Notes: generated by a model from the letters alone, not told the origin. A stretch of 6,543 nt of DNA from Avimonoglobus sp965151315 (GCA_965151315.1 CBCTZG010000109.1:1-6543); one strand, 5' to 3'. Positions 1-6,034 are shown, counted from the stretch's first letter. Numbers and translations: made by a program.

Positions 1-100
1 TTTTCCATGTGTCTACCTTTATCTTACAACTTCACTATGCGGGGGGATATTTATTAGATTAATCAAGGGAATCTGCCTGCCGCCGGCAGCAGCGTTTACA

Positions 101-138
101 GCTGCGGCGTGGGGGCTAAGCAGCCGCGGTGTTTTTTT
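101..138 (+). terminator. Probable Rho-independent terminator of an upstream transcript
   Basis: Positions 101-108 pair with 123-130 to give an 8-bp stem with six Watson-Crick pairs (GCGGC/GCCGC core) and two G-T wobbles. Seven T residues follow at 132-138. The loop is about 14 nt and may close further through 110-111 with 121-122. It lies upstream of the marR promoter, so it would end transcription coming from a gene left of the window and insulate the operon. The rest of 1-148 shows no supported gene. The wobbles and long loop keep confidence moderate. Confidence 0.55.
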
Positions 139-148
139 CCAAAATATA

Positions 149-177
149 TTTACAAAAAAGGGGAGGTATGATATAAT
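149..177 (+). promoter_or_regulatory. Sigma-A-type promoter of the marR-ABC-ABC operon
   Basis: The -35 box TTTACA (149-154) and the perfect -10 box TATAAT (172-177) are separated by 17 bp. This predicts a transcription start near 184, inside the palindrome that follows. The promoter is the only good one upstream of the MarR gene. With 1 nt between marR and the first ABC gene and an overlap between the two ABC genes, it should drive all three. Confidence 0.8.
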
Positions 178-179
178 CA

Positions 180-201
180 TATCGTTGCGTGCGCAACGAT
201 A
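180..201. promoter_or_regulatory. Palindromic operator, likely bound by the adjacent MarR repressor
   Basis: Two perfect 10-bp arms, TATCGTTGCG and CGCAACGATA, flank a 2-bp centre (TG). The site begins 2 bp after the -10 box, covers the predicted transcription start and ends just before the marR ribosome binding site (203-207). MarR dimers bind palindromes of about this size, and autorepression from a site overlapping the promoter is typical of the family. Binding by this particular protein is inferred from position and symmetry. Confidence 0.75.
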
Positions 202-215
202 AAGGAGATGAAAAC

Positions 216-662
216 ATGCCTGGTTTTATGAAAAATATTAACCAGATCGCCCGCTGCGCGGAGCAGTATCGGGCGGAGCGGCTGGCGCCCTTTGGCCTTT
301 CCGGCTGCCAATACAGCTACATTTTAAACATCTGCCGGACGCCGGGAATATCGCAGGAGCAGCTGGCCCGGCAGATCTGCGTCAATAAAAGCAACGTGGC
401 CCGGCAGCTGGCCCAGTTAGAGGAGGCCGGGTTTGTGCGGCGGGAGCCGGGGGAGCGGGACCGGCGGATAACGGCGGTATACCCTACCCAGAAGGCGATC
501 CAGGTCTGCCCGCGGGTTCAGGCGGTCTTAGGCGAATGGAGCCGGTATATTACGGCGGAGCTGACGGAAGCGGAGGCTGAGGCGGTCTATACCGCCCTGG
601 AGAAAATGCGCAGACGGGCCGGGGACTATTTGGAGACCGGCCGGCTGGAAGGAGCGGAGTGA
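216..662 (+). CDS. MarR-family winged-helix transcriptional regulator
   Basis: A 148-residue cytoplasmic DNA-binding protein with the size and layout of MarR repressors. An N-terminal dimerisation helix (about 5-25) is followed by the winged helix-turn-helix (about 45-95). That region includes the SQEQLARQICVNKSNVARQL recognition segment, the EEAGFVRRE strand and the conserved wing DRR (82-84). A C-terminal dimerisation helix covers about 115-140. The ATG at 216 is preferred because AGGAG (203-207) sits 8 nt upstream; an in-frame GTG at 189 would lie inside the palindrome and lacks a binding site. The gene is first in the operon and stops 1 nt before the first ABC gene. It probably represses the operon through the 180-201 palindrome and is released by a compound the exporter handles. 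The ligand cannot be told from sequence; C40, C55 and C98 could allow redox or metal sensing, but that is speculation. Confidence 0.93.
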   Translation: MPGFMKNINQIARCAEQYRAERLAPFGLSGCQYSYILNICRTPGISQEQLARQICVNKSNVARQLAQLEEAGFVRREPGERDRRITAVYPTQKAIQVCPRVQAVLGEWSRYITAELTEAEAEAVYTALEKMRRRAGDYLETGRLEGAE

Positions 663-663
663 A

Positions 664-2388
664 ATGCGGGACATCATAAAATATATCCGTCCGTATTATG
701 GATATATGGCAATTACCTTGGCCATTAAGTTTATCGCCTCCATCATGGATCTTTTGATCCCTTCGATTTTGGCGAAGATCATTGACGATATTGTGCCGCT
801 GGGGGACCGGGGCCTGATTTTCTGGTGGGGCGGCGCCATGGTTTTATGCGCCGTTGTGGCGCTTTCCGGCAATGTGTTTGCCAACCGGATGGCGGCGCAT
901 TCCTCCGGAGGGATCACGGAGCGCATCCGCCATGATTTGTTTGAGAAGATTACATATTTATCCGCCCGGCAGTTAGACGGCTTTACGGTGCCGTCAGCCG
1001 TATCCCGGCTGACCACGGATACTTACAATTTAAATCAGCTGCTGGCCCGGATGCAACGGATCGGCGTCCGGGGCCCGATCCTGCTGGTGGGGGGAATTAT
1101 CATTACTTTGACTATGGATTTGGGGCTTACGCTGGTGTTGGTGGCTACCCTGCCGGTTATCGCTGTTTTAGTCTATTTTGTCACCAAGAAAACGGTACCG
1201 ATGTATACCACGCAGCAGACCATCTTAGACCGGATGGTGCGGGTGGTGCAGGAAAATATCACTGGCGCCCGGGTGATTAAGGCCCTGTCTAAAACCGAGT
1301 ATGAGAAAAGACGGTTTGACGGGGTGAACAACGAGCTGGCGGATATGGAGCAGCGGGTGGGCGGCGTTATGTCCATTACTAATCCAGGATCCACCCTGAT
1401 TCTCAACCTGGGACTAACCTTTGTTGTGCTTGTGGGCGCGTACCGCATGAATGCCGGCCTCAGTCAGCCGGGGGTCATCATTGCCTTTTTAAATTATTTT
1501 ACGATTATCCTGAACGCCATGCTGGGCGTAACCCGGATTTTCATTATGTGGTCAAAGGGCGAGGCGTCGGCCCGCCGGGTGGCCCAGGTGCTGAACACGC
1601 CCCCGGACCTGGCGGTAGAGGCCGCCCGGCCCGCCCAGGGCACTGCCCATGTGGCCTTCCGCGATGTAACATTTTCCTACGCAGGAGTGAAAAACAACCT
1701 GGAGCATATTAGCTTCTCGCTGAAGCACGGCCAGACGCTGGGCATTATCGGGGCTACGGGCAGTGGGAAAAGCACGGTGATCAATCTGCTAATGCGGTTT
1801 TACGATCCCGATCAGGGCGGGATTTTTATTGACGGCCAAGATATCCGTACCATCCCCACGGAAGCGCTGCGGAAAAAGTTCGGCGTAGTGTTCCAAAACG
1901 ATTTTCTATTTGCGGATACCATTGGGGAGAATATCCGGTACTTCCGGGACATAGACCCAGCCCAGACGAAATTTGCTGCACAGAACGCCCAGGCTATGGA
2001 GTTTATCCAGTCGGTAGGGGGTATGGATTACGGGGTTTCTGCCCGGGGGAACAACTTAAGCGGCGGTCAGAAGCAGCGGCTGTTAATCGCCCGGGCCCTG
2101 GCGGCAAACCCGGAGATCTTGATTTTGGACGATGCCTCTTCCGCCTTGGACTACCGGACAGACGCGGTGCTCCGGAAGGCGCTTCATACCAACTACGCGA
2201 AAACCACCGCAATCATTGTAGCCCAGCGGATCAGCTCAATCCAGGGGGCGGACCATATTTTAGTGCTGGAAAACGGCAGAGCTATTGGCTGCGGTACCCA
2301 CCAAACGCTGATGCAAACCTGCCCAGTTTATCAGGACATTGCGAAAACGCAGATGGGTACAGGCGGGGAGGTGCGGGACGATGCATGA
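664..2388 (+). CDS. ABC exporter half-transporter, degenerate-site subunit
   Basis: A 574-residue membrane protein with six predicted transmembrane segments (about 14-40, 52-74, 136-155, 156-175, 243-262, 270-295) followed by a nucleotide-binding domain. The domain shows A-loop Y339, Walker A GATGSGKST (363-371), Q-loop Q411, an intact signature LSGGQ (465-469) and Walker B ILILD (485-489). The residue after Walker B is Asp490 instead of catalytic Glu, and the switch His is Gln521 (AQRISSI). Those two changes are typical of the non-hydrolysing site in heterodimeric exporters such as TM287/288 and BmrCD. Its intact signature should complete the catalytic site of the partner encoded next. The ATG at 664 follows the marR stop by 1 nt, with GGAG at 651-654; the end overlaps the next gene by 8 nt. 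The likely role is efflux of a toxic or amphipathic small molecule across the cytoplasmic membrane. The substrate is not predictable, and lipid or peptide export is possible. Confidence 0.93.
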   Translation: MRDIIKYIRPYYGYMAITLAIKFIASIMDLLIPSILAKIIDDIVPLGDRGLIFWWGGAMVLCAVVALSGNVFANRMAAHSSGGITERIRHDLFEKITYLSARQLDGFTVPSAVSRLTTDTYNLNQLLARMQRIGVRGPILLVGGIIITLTMDLGLTLVLVATLPVIAVLVYFVTKKTVPMYTTQQTILDRMVRVVQENITGARVIKALSKTEYEKRRFDGVNNELADMEQRVGGVMSITNPGSTLILNLGLTFVVLVGAYRMNAGLSQPGVIIAFLNYFTIILNAMLGVTRIFIMWSKGEASARRVAQVLNTPPDLAVEAARPAQGTAHVAFRDVTFSYAGVKNNLEHISFSLKHGQTLGIIGATGSGKSTVINLLMRFYDPDQGGIFIDGQDIRTIPTEALRKKFGVVFQNDFLFADTIGENIRYFRDIDPAQTKFAAQNAQAMEFIQSVGGMDYGVSARGNNLSGGQKQRLLIARALAANPEILILDDASSALDYRTDAVLRKALHTNYAKTTAIIVAQRISSIQGADHILVLENGRAIGCGTHQTLMQTCPVYQDIAKTQMGTGGEVRDDA

Positions 2389-4144
2389 AGAACGGAGCCG
2401 AAAAAAGAAAAAGTATTTGATTGGCCGGCTTTGGCGGTATCTGGGCCGGCACCGTCTATTGATCGCCGCGGCACTTTTTTGTATGCTTGCAAGCAATCTC
2501 TTGGCGCTGCTCGGGCCGAAGCTTTCTGGAAACGCCATTGACGCTATGGGTATCGGCCCAGGGGCGGTAGATTTTCCAAAGGTATTTTTCTATGTGGGGC
2601 TAATGGCGGTCTTTTATGTAATTTCCGGGGCGCTTTCCTATGTGCTGTCCCTGTTGATGATCCGCCTGAGCCGCCATGTGATCTGCCGGATGCGCAAGGA
2701 TGTGTTTGACAAGCTTTCCATCCTGCCTGTTGGGTTTTTTGACCAATTTCAGACAGGGGATATTATCAGCGTGATTTCCTACGATATTGATACGGTCAAC
2801 CAGTCCTTTTCCAACGATTTCCTGCAGGTTATCCAAAGCGCGGTGATTGTGCTGTTTTCTCTGGGGATGATGCTGTCCATTGCGCCGAAGCTGGTTTTGG
2901 TGTTTGCGGTGACGATCCCCTTGTCGGTGGTGTTTACAAAGTTTCTCACTGCCCGGGTGCGCCCCCTGTTTCGGAACCGCTCCAAAAAGCTGGGTGAGCT
3001 CAATGGGTTTGTGGAGGAAATGATCGGCGGCCAGAAAACGACCAAGGCCTACAACCAGGAAACAGCAGTAGTGGCGCGGTTTGACCGGAAAAACCGGGAG
3101 GCGGTGGAGGCCTATAACAAGGCGGAATACTATGGCACCATCACTGGCCCCTCGGTGAATTTTATCAATAATATTTCTTTGGCGCTGGTCAGCGTGTTTG
3201 GTGCCCTTCTGTATTTGGAGGGGGGCATTGGCTTGGGGAATATCTCCTCCTTTGTCCAGTATTCCCGGAAATTTTCCGGGCCGATCAACGAGATCGCCAA
3301 CATCATCGGTGAGCTCCAGTCCGCCTTTGCCGCTGCGGAACGGGTTTTCCGCCTGATTGACGAGATGCCTGAAAAGCCCGACGGGGCTGGGGCGAAGGTG
3401 CTGTCCGACGTGTACGGCCAGGTATTGGCGCGGGATGTATCCTTTGGGTATGTGCCCGGGAAAACGATCCTGCATAACTTCAGTATGCAGGCGGCGCCGG
3501 GGAGCCTGGTAGCTATTGTCGGGCCTACCGGGGCCGGGAAAACCACAATTATCAACCTGCTGATGCGGTTTTACGATCCGGATCAGGGCGCGATCTTTGT
3601 AGACGGGGACAATATTTACGACGTAACCCGCAAAAGCCTCCGGGGGGCGTATTCCATGGTCCTGCAGGATACCTGGCTTTTTTACGGCACGATTTTTGAA
3701 AACATTGCCTATGGTAAGGAAAACGCCACGATGGAGGAAGTGATCCAGGCGGCCAAGGCGGCCCGGATCCACGACTATATTGTAAGCCTGCCGGACGGCT
3801 ACCAGACCGTGCTCAGCGACAACGGGATCAACATTTCCAAGGGCCAGAAGCAGCTTTTGACTATTGCCCGGGCCATGCTTTTAGACTGCAAAATGCTGAT
3901 TTTAGACGAGGCCACCTCCAACGTGGATACCCGGACGGAGCAGCAGATCCAGGCGGCTATGCGCGCCCTGATGCGGGATAAGACCTGCTTTGTTATTGCC
4001 CATCGGCTGTCTACCATTCAAAACGCCGACAATATCCTGGTAGTGCGGGACGGCGATATTGTAGAGCAGGGGACGCACCAGGCCTTGATGGAGAAAAACG
4101 GGTTTTATGCGAAATTGTATTACGCCCAGTTTGAGACCTATTGA
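2381..4144 (+). CDS. ABC exporter half-transporter, catalytic subunit
   Basis: A 587-residue partner with a basic N-terminus (RSRKKKK, 5-11), six predicted membrane segments (about 26-46, 67-92, 148-167, 170-190, 261-281, 287-310) and a nucleotide-binding domain. The domain has A-loop Y357, Walker A GPTGAGKTT (381-389), Q-loop Q429, Walker B MLILD followed by catalytic Glu510, D-loop SNVD (513-516) and switch His541. The signature is ISKGQ (485-489) instead of LSGGQ, so this protein supplies the weak signature to the first subunit's defective site. The ATG at 2381 is chosen over an in-frame TTG at 2339 because GGAGGTG (2367-2373) lies 7 nt upstream. The start overlaps the previous gene by 8 nt (ATGCATGA), which suggests translational coupling and matched subunit amounts. 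The TGA stop overlaps the -35 box of the next promoter. Confidence 0.93.
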   Translation: MHEERSRKKKKYLIGRLWRYLGRHRLLIAAALFCMLASNLLALLGPKLSGNAIDAMGIGPGAVDFPKVFFYVGLMAVFYVISGALSYVLSLLMIRLSRHVICRMRKDVFDKLSILPVGFFDQFQTGDIISVISYDIDTVNQSFSNDFLQVIQSAVIVLFSLGMMLSIAPKLVLVFAVTIPLSVVFTKFLTARVRPLFRNRSKKLGELNGFVEEMIGGQKTTKAYNQETAVVARFDRKNREAVEAYNKAEYYGTITGPSVNFINNISLALVSVFGALLYLEGGIGLGNISSFVQYSRKFSGPINEIANIIGELQSAFAAAERVFRLIDEMPEKPDGAGAKVLSDVYGQVLARDVSFGYVPGKTILHNFSMQAAPGSLVAIVGPTGAGKTTIINLLMRFYDPDQGAIFVDGDNIYDVTRKSLRGAYSMVLQDTWLFYGTIFENIAYGKENATMEEVIQAAKAARIHDYIVSLPDGYQTVLSDNGINISKGQKQLLTIARAMLLDCKMLILDEATSNVDTRTEQQIQAAMRALMRDKTCFVIAHRLSTIQNADNILVVRDGDIVEQGTHQALMEKNGFYAKLYYAQFETY

Positions 4145-4169
4145 TTTTCCCTGCAGACCATGCTATAAT
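4141..4169 (+). promoter_or_regulatory. Extended -10 promoter of the GH29 gene
   Basis: The -10 box TATAAT (4164-4169) is preceded by TG plus one base (TGC, 4161-4163), an extended -10. A -35-like TTGATT (4141-4146) lies exactly 17 bp upstream and overlaps the TGA stop of the second ABC gene (4142-4144). Transcription would start near 4176. No terminator hairpin is visible in the 66-nt gap, so read-through from the exporter operon is also possible. No operator-like palindrome was seen here. Confidence 0.75.
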
Positions 4170-4210
4170 GACAGAACTGGGAAAAATTTATATTAAAGGG
4201 GGAAAACGGT

Positions 4211-5443
4211 ATGCGGGAAAACATATTACCAACACAAAAGCAGCTGGACTTTTTGGACTGGGAGTTCGGCGTATTTTTCCATTTCGGAATCCGCACCTTT
4301 TACGAGGGGCATAAGGATTGGGATGGCCAGGATATGCCGGCCAATGCGTTTATGCCTGCGGCGCTGGACTGCGGACAGTGGATCAGCCAAATTAAGGCAT
4401 GCGGCGCGAAATATGCCATTCTGACAACCAAGCATCACGACGGCTTTGCCAACTGGCCTTCCGCTTATACAGAATATTCTGTAAAGAACACCCCCTGGAA
4501 GAACGGCAAAGGGGATGTTGTCCGGGAGTTTACCGACGCCTGCCGGAGACAGGGCCTGAAGGCGGGGCTATACTATTCCCCCGCCCAAAAGGATTTTGAG
4601 ACTATGTCAGATCAGGAATACGACGATTATTTTATCCATCAGATCACGGAGCTGCTCACCAATTACGGCAAGATCGACTATTTGTGGTTTGACGGCTGCG
4701 GCTCAGAGAACCATGAATATGACCGGGAACGGATCGTGCAGGTCATCCGGGGGCTGCAGCCGGAGATACTGATCTTCTCCATGTGGGACCCCGATACCCG
4801 CTGGGTCGGGAACGAAGAGGGGATTGCGCCTTTTGGGTGCCAGTATGTGGTGGAAAGCGCAAAAACCTCTATCCGGGAGCAGGAGTCCCAGTGGCTGGAG
4901 GAGCCCCGGTTCCTGCCCTATGAATGCGACTGTAAGATCCGCCGGGAAAATTGGTTTTACAGCGAGAACGACCAGCATTTGCTGCGGAGTGTAGACGACC
5001 TGATGGGGCTGTATTACTATTCCGTGGGCCGGGGAGGGAACCTGCTTCTGAATATCGCCCCGGACCGCCGGGGACTTCTGCCCAAAGCGGACTGCCGGCG
5101 GCTTTTGGAGTTTGCCAGGGAGCGGGACAGACGGTTTTCAAGCCCAGTCCCATGCAAAATTGAAAAAGATGGAGATACATATACGATTACGCTGGATCAG
5201 CCTGGTATGATCGACCATATCGTTTTGGAAGAAAATCTAACCCAGGGGCAGCGGATCTTTGGGTTCCGGGTTTCGCTGGATTACTATGTGTATATGCCCC
5301 TGGCGGAGGGGAAAACAGTGGGGCACAAGCAGATCTGCCGTTTCCCGGCTGTGTACGCGGGGAAAATTGCCCTGGAGATCACCGACCATACCGGGGATTA
5401 TCAGTTGGAGAATATCCGGTTGTATTATGGAGAAGATCGGTAA
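4211..5443 (+). CDS. GH29 family alpha-L-fucosidase, cytoplasmic
   Basis: A 410-residue glycoside hydrolase of the GH29 type, which releases terminal alpha-L-fucose with retention of configuration. The TIM-barrel catalytic domain spans about 10-305. It shows the N-terminal pocket motif FFHFGI (22-27), the substrate-binding KHHDGF (74-79) and the nucleophile motif WFDG with Asp161. A conserved tail reads SVGRGGNLLLNIAPDRRG (271-288). The acid/base is less certain: Glu202 or Glu203 in RWVGNEEG (197-204) sits 41-42 residues after the nucleophile, close to the spacing of the Thermotoga maritima enzyme. Glu238 is an alternative. A short beta-rich domain (about 313-408) follows. There is no signal peptide or membrane segment, so it should act on imported fucosylated oligosaccharides, perhaps from mucin, milk or plants. 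The ATG at 4211 has an AAAGGGGGA binding site at about 4195-4203. Exact linkage specificity cannot be read from sequence. Confidence 0.88.
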   Translation: MRENILPTQKQLDFLDWEFGVFFHFGIRTFYEGHKDWDGQDMPANAFMPAALDCGQWISQIKACGAKYAILTTKHHDGFANWPSAYTEYSVKNTPWKNGKGDVVREFTDACRRQGLKAGLYYSPAQKDFETMSDQEYDDYFIHQITELLTNYGKIDYLWFDGCGSENHEYDRERIVQVIRGLQPEILIFSMWDPDTRWVGNEEGIAPFGCQYVVESAKTSIREQESQWLEEPRFLPYECDCKIRRENWFYSENDQHLLRSVDDLMGLYYYSVGRGGNLLLNIAPDRRGLLPKADCRRLLEFARERDRRFSSPVPCKIEKDGDTYTITLDQPGMIDHIVLEENLTQGQRIFGFRVSLDYYVYMPLAEGKTVGHKQICRFPAVYAGKIALEITDHTGDYQLENIRLYYGEDR

Positions 5444-5457
5444 AGTGGAATCGGCAA

Positions 5458-5490
5458 AACGCCGCCGGCATTGCCGGCGGCGTTATTCTT
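5458..5490 (+). terminator. Rho-independent terminator after the fucosidase gene
   Basis: A perfect 12-bp GC-rich stem, AACGCCGCCGGC (5458-5469) with GCCGGCGGCGTT (5473-5484), closes on a 3-nt loop and begins 15 nt after the stop codon. The downstream tract ATTCTT is T-rich but short. Position and stem strength make it a terminator. It is nearly symmetric, but nothing on the minus strand needs it. Confidence 0.85.
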
Positions 5491-5500
5491 GTATACTGAA

Positions 5501-5523
5501 AACCACGCGATAGTCGCGTGGTT
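5501..5523. repeat. Subterminal left-end hairpin of an IS200/IS605-family element
   Basis: Perfect 10-bp inverted repeat AACCACGCGA / TCGCGTGGTT around a TAG loop, located 95 nt upstream of the transposase start. IS200/IS605 elements lack terminal inverted repeats and instead carry such subterminal hairpins, which TnpA binds as single-stranded DNA. The element's left boundary should lie a little upstream, between the terminator stem (5484) and 5500. The exact cleavage site is not determinable here. No matching right-end hairpin is present in the window. Confidence 0.65.
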
Positions 5524-5548
5524 CAAAAGAGGTTAACCGATGAGAAAA

Positions 5549-5613
5549 AAATCCTCCTTTTGTGTTAGAATAAAAAGGACCTGCCAGTCGAAAAAAACAC
5601 AAAAGGAGGATTT
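5549..5613 (+). promoter_or_regulatory. 18-bp fold-back masking the tnpA ribosome binding site
   Basis: AAATCCTCCTTTTGTGTT (5549-5566) is perfectly complementary to AACACAAAAGGAGGATTT (5596-5613), with a 29-nt loop. The right arm contains the tnpA Shine-Dalgarno AGGAGGA, so a transcript carrying both arms would be blocked for translation. Sequestration of the tnpA ribosome binding site by a 5' hairpin is known for IS200. A TGTTAGAAT extended -10 (5563-5571) lies across the end of the left arm and the first loop bases. Confidence 0.75.
5563..5571 (+). promoter_or_regulatory. Candidate extended -10 promoter of tnpA
   Basis: TGT followed by TAGAAT (5566-5571) resembles an extended -10. No good -35 is visible at the expected distance, since the sequence there is A-rich. 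A start near 5578 would fall in the loop of the fold-back and give a leader that lacks the left, masking arm. Confidence 0.4.
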
Positions 5614-5617
5614 ATCT

Positions 5618-5878
5618 ATGAAAAAAGAACGCATAGACACAAACAGTTTAGCACATACAAAATGGAATTGCAAGTACCATATAGTGTTTGCGCCGAAGTA
5701 TAGAAGAAAGGTGTTTTTCGAAGAAAAACGCCTAGAGATACGAGAGATATTGAGGAAGTTATGTCAATGGAAAGGCGTGGAGATCATAGAAGGAGAGGTA
5801 TGCCCGGACCACATACATATGCTGGTGAGCATCCCGCCCAAAATGAGCGTTTCGGGCTTTATGGGAGATATAATGTAA
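5618..5878 (+). pseudogene. tnpA: Truncated IS200-type Y1 (HUH) transposase TnpA
   Basis: An 86-residue product closely resembling the N-terminal part of IS200 TnpA, which is normally about 130-155 residues. Recognisable segments are HTKWNCKYHIVFAPKYRR (13-30), EIIEGEVCPDHIHMLVSIPP (55-74) and the start of the KMSVSGFMG block (75-83). The metal-binding HUH pair is present as His65 and His67. Similarity stops after Gly83, followed by DIM and a stop. The C-terminal helix with the catalytic tyrosine, which forms the 5'-phosphotyrosine DNA link, is missing, so the protein cannot transpose its element. The ATG at 5618 is chosen over an in-frame ATG at 5540 because AGGAGGA lies 7 nt upstream and family proteins begin near here. 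The break is either a junction with another element or a 2-nt (GA) frameshift followed by decay. Confidence 0.85.
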
Positions 5879-5911
5879 AGGGTGAAAGTAAGGTCACCTA
5901 AAACATTATAT
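5868..5911. repeat. Two-part hairpin at the end of the broken transposase
   Basis: ATATAATGT (5868-5876) pairs perfectly with ACATTATAT (5903-5911). Inside it, after a symmetric AAA/AAA internal loop, GGGTGA (5880-5885) pairs with TCACCT (5894-5899) with one G-T wobble. The final loop is 8 nt. The structure contains the stop codon of the truncated tnpA. It could be the end structure of the neighbouring mobile element or an RNA hairpin; there is no T-run, so it is not a standard terminator. Confidence 0.5.
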
Positions 5912-5944
5912 ATGGCTGCGGCTCATTTGCGATAAATATGAACA

Positions 5945-5998
5945 GTGGTTGTATATAGGCAAGGCGGTGATATAACCGATTGATTAAGCTGTAACCAC
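5945..5998 (+). repeat. Inverted repeat in the leader of the tnpV gene
   Basis: GTGGTT (5945-5950) is complementary to AACCAC (5993-5998) and can extend inward by three pairs, two of them wobbles. GGTT (5947-5950) can alternatively pair with AACC (5974-5977). The 5912-6034 stretch holds no open gene. A loose promoter (TTGCGA at 5927-5932, TATATA at 5952-5957, 19-bp spacing) is possible but weak. I read the region as the untranslated leader of tnpV, with any regulatory function unproven. Confidence 0.3.
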
Positions 5999-6034
5999 AA
6001 CTAAATTTTATCACAAATGGAGGTCGAAAACAAG

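Larger units (their letters stand above)
5501..5878 (+). mobile_element. IS200/IS605-family insertion sequence, left part only
   Basis: The stretch contains the left-end hairpin, the ribosome-binding-site fold-back and a tnpA gene broken before its catalytic tyrosine. No right end and no tnpB follow. Base composition is visibly richer in A and T than the operon and fucosidase genes to the left, as expected of imported DNA. It sits immediately downstream of a transcription terminator, where it would disturb no host gene. The coordinates are the supported core: the true left boundary is probably a few bases earlier, and the right limit is where transposase similarity ends, about 5866-5878. Confidence 0.75.

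Noticed and set aside
1..20. Possible divergent gene start on the minus strand: ATG at 8-6 with AAAGG (20-16) 7 nt upstream
   Set aside because: Only two codons are inside the window and no convincing minus-strand promoter was found in 21-100, so there is too little to call a gene.
77..108. GC-rich inverted repeats such as CTGCCG/CGGCAG and GCAGC/GCTGC upstream of the first terminator
   Set aside because: The stems are short, with a 1-nt loop or a bulge, and no T-run follows. They are likely by-products of repetitive GC triplets.
189..215. GTG at 189 as an upstream start for the MarR gene, adding nine residues
   Set aside because: It lies inside the operator palindrome and has no SD, whereas ATG 216 has AGGAG at the right distance and gives a normal MarR N-terminus.
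2339..2380. TTG at 2339 as start of the second ABC gene
   Set aside because: It has no SD and would create a 50-nt overlap; ATG 2381 has a strong GGAGGTG 7 nt upstream.
2600..3772. A 390-codon open frame on the minus strand, antisense to the second ABC gene
   Set aside because: It lies entirely within a well-supported ABC transporter gene. Its product is Gly/Pro/His/Gln/Arg-rich without recognisable domains or membrane segments, as expected of the complement of a GC-biased coding frame.
4869..5180. Open frames on both strands inside the fucosidase gene (minus 4869-5180, plus 4951-5163)
   Set aside because: They are shadow frames of the GH29 coding sequence, without start signals or recognisable domains.
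5540..5617. ATG at 5540 as start of the transposase
   Set aside because: The extra 26 residues are translated from the fold-back DNA and are not part of the TnpA family, and the real SD precedes ATG 5618.
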